From Sarcocystis neurona (Eukaryota > Apicomplexa > Conoidasida > Eucoccidiorida > Sarcocystidae), in assembly GCA_000727475.1 (NCBI GenBank), contig KL647292.1, positions 2,671,592-2,735,591 on the forward strand: 64,000 bases of DNA. Direction: 5' to 3'. Position 1 is the first letter of the stretch. Each line of letters starts with the position of its first letter. The notes beneath the pieces are model-generated. The model searched no databases. It was not told where the DNA came from and saw nothing but the letters and a program-made list of their open reading frames with translations. Below, in pieces: positions 60,401 to 64,000 of this stretch. Made by a program: the position numbers and the translations under genes.

Positions 60401-63400
60401 CCCTCGCATAGCGCGTTGTGAGCAGCAGCAGCCCTGTGTGCGCCGGGGGCGGTCGCCACAGCTCTCTGCTGTTGAATACTTGGTACGTTGCTGCAGACGT
60501 GCTTTTACCTCTATGTATGAACTCGTGTTTTTCTGAGGATGGAGCTGTGGAAAGTTCTTTACCGAGCGAGCTGTCTCTACGTGGAAGTAGTTCTCTGCAG
60601 TTCTCCACTACTGTGTATCTTCCGACAAAAGGAATTGTTCAGTCGTAGTTTCTCACAAATGTGTGGGTGAGGACATATAGAAGCAGACTCCACGAAAAAG
60701 CGTGCGTATGAGGACACCAAGAAGGAAATTTGTTCTGTACATATATCTCTCCGTGAGGACGCCGTCCTCTGTGCGACTGATGTGGATAGCAGCGGTCTGC
60801 CTGTGTATGGGTGTGTGTGTGCGTGTGTATGTGTGCGGGACAACTGCATGGAAGGGATGTATGTGGTGTATGTGGTGCAGCTGCTGCCGCCGCCCGTTGC
60901 GGCAGCAGCCGGCCGCGCGCGCATGTCCGCAGGGGCCTCCCGTGTATGTCTCTGGAACCGTCGTGTGTGTGGGGTGACCTGTGCGTCTTGTGGGCATTTC
61001 TGCGGCAGCAGCAGCTCCTACACCAGCGCGAGAGCGTCGAGTCGAGAGAACAGAGTGTAGAGGAGCAACACGCGCAGCAAATTTGCCGGCCGTGTGTGCA
61101 GCACTTCGTGCCCGGGCTCTGCTGCTCTATGGGTGTGAAGTGTGCGCTGTGTCATCATCCGGACCACGGCGATAGGCAGCATCCTGCGTACTACTTGAAG
61201 TGGCAGCACGAGCGAGGCCTGTGCCTGCCGTGTGCGAAGGCGCACGTGTGGCCGCTGCAGCGGCACCTGCAGCAACAGCACTTGCTGCGTGGCCCGGGGG
61301 TCCACCATCATCCGTTGGACGCCGCAGCAGCAGCGGACGCAGCGGCGGCGCAGCAGCCGCACCAGCGCGTCCTGCTTCTGGGCCCTCCCACCAAGGCCGT
61401 CGGAGACTGCCCGGAGGGCGACGCATGCGGCTACTGCCACCACCCGGTGCACAGCGATGGGAGCAGCGAGCTGCACTTCGCCAGAGTTCTGCACGCGCGA
61501 GGCGTCTGCAGGCCCTGCCAGCAGTTCTTACAGGGAAGCTGTCCGCGCGACCAGCTGTCCTGCGCCTTCTGCCACAACCCCGTCCATAAAACTCAGCCTC
61601 CGGGTCTCGCTGTCCCTCCGCATGCTGCCGGACCTCCTGCCGCTGCGCACCACCTTCTTCCTTTTGGTCCCCCTCCCGGTGGCGCTGCAGCAGGGCGTCC
61701 GCTGGTCGGGATGCCCCCGCCCGGGGCAGCAGCAGCAAGAATGCCGACCGCAGGACCGCTGCCACATGGCCCTGCTCCTGGTGCTCTTCCGCAGCTGCCT
61801 CACGCGCCGCTGCGACCGCTGCATCAGCTGCCGCTGGGACCCGGACACTACCCGCCGCCTGCAGGCGCTGCTCCTGCTGGTGCTGCGCCTGGTGGCGGAG
61901 CAGTGGGGACTGCAGCAGGCCTCCCCGGCGGGGCCAGACCGTCGCTTCCTTCGGGCGCAGCAGCAGCGGGATACCAGCCGCGGATACCTGGTGGAGCCGG
62001 TCCACTTCCAGGAGCTGCTGCGGCACCTCTCGGACACGAGCAGCGTTTAGAGCAGGAGGAACGGCATCATGCCGGGAGCGCAGGAGGAGCACCGGAGTAT
62101 CTCCCACAACAGCACGCACCACATTTGCATGCGTTCGGCGCATCGAGACCCGGTGCTCCTGGAGCTGCTGCCGGTCCCTCACCCGCTGCAGGGGCGAGAC
62201 TGTTGCCTGCTCCTGGCAGAACAGCAGCTGGAGGTATGCTCGGGCCGGGCGACAAGCAGACGCTGCCCATGAGTGCAGCAGGAGGAGCAGCAGCACAGCC
62301 GGGAATACTGGAACTTGCAGGGGGACCAGGTTTTGTTGGTGCCACCCGTCCTCCTTTGTATCCTCCGTACGGACACTTGGGTGGTACTCCCGACGCCGCT
62401 GCCTACATGCGTGCTCTTGACACGGGAGTACCTGGGACTGCAGGACCTGTGTCGCTGCATCAGCAGCAGCAGCCAGGTCCTAGAACGGCGACTGTCACTG
62501 AACCGACGCGAAGTGGGAGCAGCACGTTCGGCGTGGAAGCAACAGCAGCAGACGCAGCTGCTACCAGTAGCACGAAGAAGGCCGACGAATGTGAGGACGA
62601 GGCGGTCGACCCGGTGGCTGCTGCAGCTGCCGCGTACGCGAAGGAGCAGGCGGCTCGGCAGCAGCAGCAACTGCTACTGCTGCAGCAGCAGCAACAGCAG
62701 CAGCAGAGGCGGATGATGCACCAGCAGCAGATCCTACCTCCAGGCGTTCCGTCATGGGCGACCCCAGTAGCAGCAGGGCAAGGAGTAGCTCCAGGAGTGC
62801 AACAGCACGCGCAGCAGGCGCTGTGGGGAGACGCTGCTGCTGTAGCTACTCCTGCTTCGCGGCATGCGCCAGGATCGGACGGTCTGCCTCCGCCACCTGC
62901 AGCAGGGTCGCCGCAGCAGCCACCGCATCTGCTGCAGCCCCCTCACGCTCAGCAACAGCAGCAACAGCAATTGATGCCACCGCCGCACCCTCAGCACCAG
63001 CCACCACAACAGCCGCCCCAGCCAGAGCAGCAGACGCAGCAGCAACAGCAGACGCAGCAGCAGCCGGCGCAGCAGCAGCAGCAGGGGCAACAGCAGGCGA
63101 AGCCACCTGCGCATTTGATTTCCCCATACATACAACAACAGGCGCAGTATGGAGCACCGCCGGCTCCAGCAACGGGGACACAGCAGCATTTGCAGCCTGC
63201 CACACAACCTCCGAGGCCGCCGCCGCACGGTGCCACTGCTGCCCCGCCACCTGCTGCAGCCGCTGCACCTGGAGGACTAGTGCCGCGACCTCCTGCAACT
63301 CCTCCAACGCCTGCTGCAGGCACGAGACCTGCTGGTGCGCTGTCTGCCGGTGCCGGATTGCTGGGAGCCGCAGGCAGCATGACACCAGCTGGCGCCGCAG

Positions 63401-64000
63401 CGGCTGCACCCGCTGTGTCTGTATCCGCTAGCGCCAGCGCCTATCAACAGCAGCAGCAACGCCTGCAGCAACAGCATCAACAACGTATCCAGCAACAGCA
63501 GCAGCAGCAACAACAGCAAGCCGGGCAGCCGCCGCTGCCTCCGACCGCTCGCCTGCAGTCGCCTCAACCACCGCAGCAACCGGGACAGCCAGGGCTGCTG
63601 TCGCAGCAGCAACAGCCAGGATTGCTGCAGCAGCAGCCGGGGCAACCGGGACTGCTGCCACAGCAGCCAGGACAGCAAGGGCTGCGGCAGCACCAGCAGA
63701 CAGGGCTGCTACCCCCGCAGCCGCCACAACCACCACAGCAGCAGCAGCCGGGTTTGCTGCCACAGCAGCAGCAGCAGCCAGGGTTGCTGCAGCCAGGCGT
63801 CTTGTCACCGCCGCAGCAGCAGCCGGGGGTTCTGCCACCTCAGCAGCAGTTGGGGGTTCTTCCCCCCTCCCAGCAGCAGGGCTTGCTGGTGCAGCAGCAG
63901 CCACAAACAGGAATGCTGCCACAGCAGCAGCAGCAGCATCCAGGACTGCTACCGCCACAACAGCAGCCAGGACTGGTGCAGCAGCCGCCGCAGCCTGGAG
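45625..64000 (+). CDS. Giant RRM / Arg-Ser / multi-zinc-finger / Pro-Gln protein (3' partial)
   Basis: Gene-level model; exons are 45625-51480, 52131-53342, 53521-54348, 55706-55900, 57799-58077, 58996-59295 and 61054 to beyond 64000. Every intron is phase 0, so the frame is continuous for at least 3,872 codons. Domains in order: Arg/Ser/Glu-rich region; RRM (residues about 663-741); a very long RS domain; a Gly/Arg/Ser region; seven Cys/His fingers; an Ala/Pro/Gln-rich tail. RRM plus RS is the layout of SR-type splicing regulators, so a nuclear RNA-binding role is likely; fingers may add RNA or protein contacts. The ATG at 45,625 has A at -3; the frame is open 58 codons further upstream. The link between exons 1 and 2 rests on a GTAAGT donor, a pyrimidine-led CAG acceptor, matching phase and shared RS composition. 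Two adjacent genes remain possible. Confidence 0.6.
49860..50010 (+). repeat. RS-encoding CGCAGCAGCAG repeat
   Basis: A tandem run of a 15-bp unit (CGACGCAGCAGCAGC with variants) encodes RRRSS/SSRKR blocks near residues 1412-1463. This is the densest part of the RS domain. Confidence 0.85.
51662..51790. repeat. 21-bp tandem repeat in intron 1, about 6 copies
   Basis: The unit contains AGGAACGGTAGC(G/T)GCACCAG and is nearly exact for four copies, then drifts. It begins 10 bases after the read-through stop at 51,651, and in that same frame it would encode a Ser-Arg-Asn-Gly-Ser repeat. Confidence 0.85.
52131..53342 (+). CDS. Exon 2: RS/Gly-rich region and zinc finger 1
   Basis: A TTTTCCGCAG acceptor and a GTAAGC donor bound 404 codons in phase 0. 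The first 350 residues are Arg/Gly/Ser-rich (RSPRQTREGG and RSISPARRRD style). The end is finger 1 at 53,217-53,311: HAAGKCTPC, then Cys, Cys, FCHHAEH. The frame also has an ATG at 52,023 and another at 52,170, so a separate gene could start here instead of splicing from exon 1. Confidence 0.75.
53521..54348 (+). CDS. Exon 3: acidic linker and zinc finger 2
   Basis: A CTGCTGCGCAG acceptor and a GTAAGA donor bound 276 codons in phase 0. A Glu/Ser/Ala/Gly-rich linker is followed by finger 2 at 54,193-54,289 (HAAGTCLPC, GKC, CALCHHPDH). Confidence 0.8.
54630..54668. repeat. TATG microsatellite in intron 3
   Basis: A (TATG)n run with one GCATG interruption, directly before the 80-bp duplication. 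Confidence 0.85.
54671..54830. repeat. Perfect 80-bp tandem duplication
   Basis: Bases 54,671-54,750 and 54,751-54,830 are identical over all 80 positions. They lie in intron 3 (54,349-55,705), which otherwise has no exon-like frame. Confidence 0.95.
55706..55900 (+). CDS. Exon 4: zinc finger 3
   Basis: A GTCGACAG acceptor and a GTAAGA donor bound 65 codons in phase 0. The exon is almost only finger 3 (55,757-55,864): HQKGWCRPC, a nine-residue spacer, Cys, an eight-residue spacer, CLYCHHEDH. Low-complexity sequence is absent. Confidence 0.85.
55901..57798. other. Intron of about 1.9 kb
   Basis: It contains a GGTAGATA-type tetranucleotide patch near 56,660-56,900, a 31-bp repeat with TGTATGTGCTGGCCCGC at 57,110-57,185, and a G/T-rich block before the next acceptor. 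No further finger motif (CHH or HxxGxCxPC) was found in any plus frame. Confidence 0.5.
57110..57185. repeat. 31-bp tandem repeat, about 2.5 copies
   Basis: TGTGTATGTGCTGGCCCGC(A/G)TA recurs with a 31-bp period inside the intron. Confidence 0.75.
57799..58077 (+). CDS. Exon 5: Pro/Ala-rich linker, possible GC-AG intron
   Basis: A strong pyrimidine-rich acceptor (GGGGCTCTGCAG) opens 93 codons in phase 0, reading ASPERPTTSPTAAQQQ, PLLPTPRTVEAPALLRLP, then a Pro/Ala run ending EHHQ. The best phase-compatible donor is CAG|GCAAGT, a GC-type donor; GT donors nearby break the phase. The sequence carries no finger, so the exon could be alternative or absent. Confidence 0.5.
58996..59295 (+). CDS. 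Exon 6: Gly/Ala linker and zinc finger 4
   Basis: A CTGCAACAG acceptor and a GTAAGA donor bound exactly 100 codons in phase 0. A Gly/Ala/Pro repeat is followed by finger 4 at 59,182-59,280: HEKGLCVPC, RQC, CLYCHHPSH. Confidence 0.85.
59296..61053. other. Intron of about 1.8 kb
   Basis: It holds TATA/TGTA microsatellites (59,540-59,610 and 59,960-60,180) and a short C/T-rich part. Short frames on both strands show no finger motif or splice-flanked exon. Confidence 0.5.
61054..64000 (+). CDS. Exon 7 (3' partial): zinc fingers 5-7 and Pro/Gln-rich tail
   Basis: From a GAGAACAG acceptor the plus strand stays open for 982 codons to the window end, in phase 0 with the preceding exon. Three fingers follow in series: 61,069-61,167 (QICRPC, CALCHHPDH), 61,207-61,452 (HERGLCLPC, a long insert, CGYCHHPVH) and 61,492-61,587 (HARGVCRPC, CAFCHNPVH). 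Next comes a Pro/Ala/Gly region, a Gln-rich helix (QQLLLLQQQQ style), and from about 63,580 a degenerate QPGLLPQQQ repeat. The opposite strand is open too, but only as a Leu/Cys/Ala mirror of the repeats. Confidence 0.85.
63580..64000 (+). repeat. PGLLPQQQ-type protein repeat
   Basis: A degenerate unit of 21-39 bp encodes P-G-(L/V)-L-(P/Q/S)-Q-Q-Q with variable Gln length, at least twelve times to the window edge. Gln codons mix CAG and CAA. Confidence 0.8.

Overview
The window looks like nuclear DNA of a coccidian apicomplexan, most likely an Eimeria. Long stretches are saturated with CAG/CTG triplets that read as Gln, Ser, Ala, Leu or Cys runs in almost every frame. They alternate with stretches that lack them. 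Genes have short exons with clean GT...AG borders, and there are many TATA/TGTA/CA microsatellites. Alternating repeat-rich and repeat-poor segments are known from Eimeria tenella chromosomes; the genus call is my inference. Nothing bacterial, viral or organellar was seen.

Layout: (1) 1-3,900, minus strand, CTG/CAG-rich: two exons of one or two genes, one running off the left edge. (2) 4,000-12,270, repeat-poor: no gene I can defend, only loose candidate exons. (3) 12,271-16,181, minus: an 11-exon gene for a protein with a TerD-like domain and a helical tail; all exon phases close and the product is 504 residues. (4) 16.2-20.9 kb: two candidate minus-strand exons and tandem repeats. (5) 20,932-30,924, minus: a complete 8-exon cytosolic-type NAD-dependent glycerol-3-phosphate dehydrogenase, 445 residues. 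(6) 31-41 kb: triplet-rich and hard to read, with scattered candidate minus-strand exons. (7) 41.4-45.3 kb, minus: supported exons of at least two unrecognised genes. (8) 45,625 to the right edge, plus: a very large gene that I read as one unit. It has a degenerate RRM, a huge Arg/Ser domain, seven copies of an unusual Cys/His finger (HxxGxCxPC...CxxCH[HN]xxH) and a Pro/Gln-rich tail with a PGLLPQQQ-type repeat that is still open at base 64,000.

The genes do not form a pathway. The plus-strand gene begins 292 bp from the putative start of a minus-strand gene at 45,333, so the two may share a divergent promoter. The most unusual items are the RRM-RS-multifinger protein, with fingers carried on symmetric phase-0 exons, and the intron-rich TerD-like gene. 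Exon borders were read by eye from splice consensus, reading-frame continuity and family similarity. No alignment or expression data were available.
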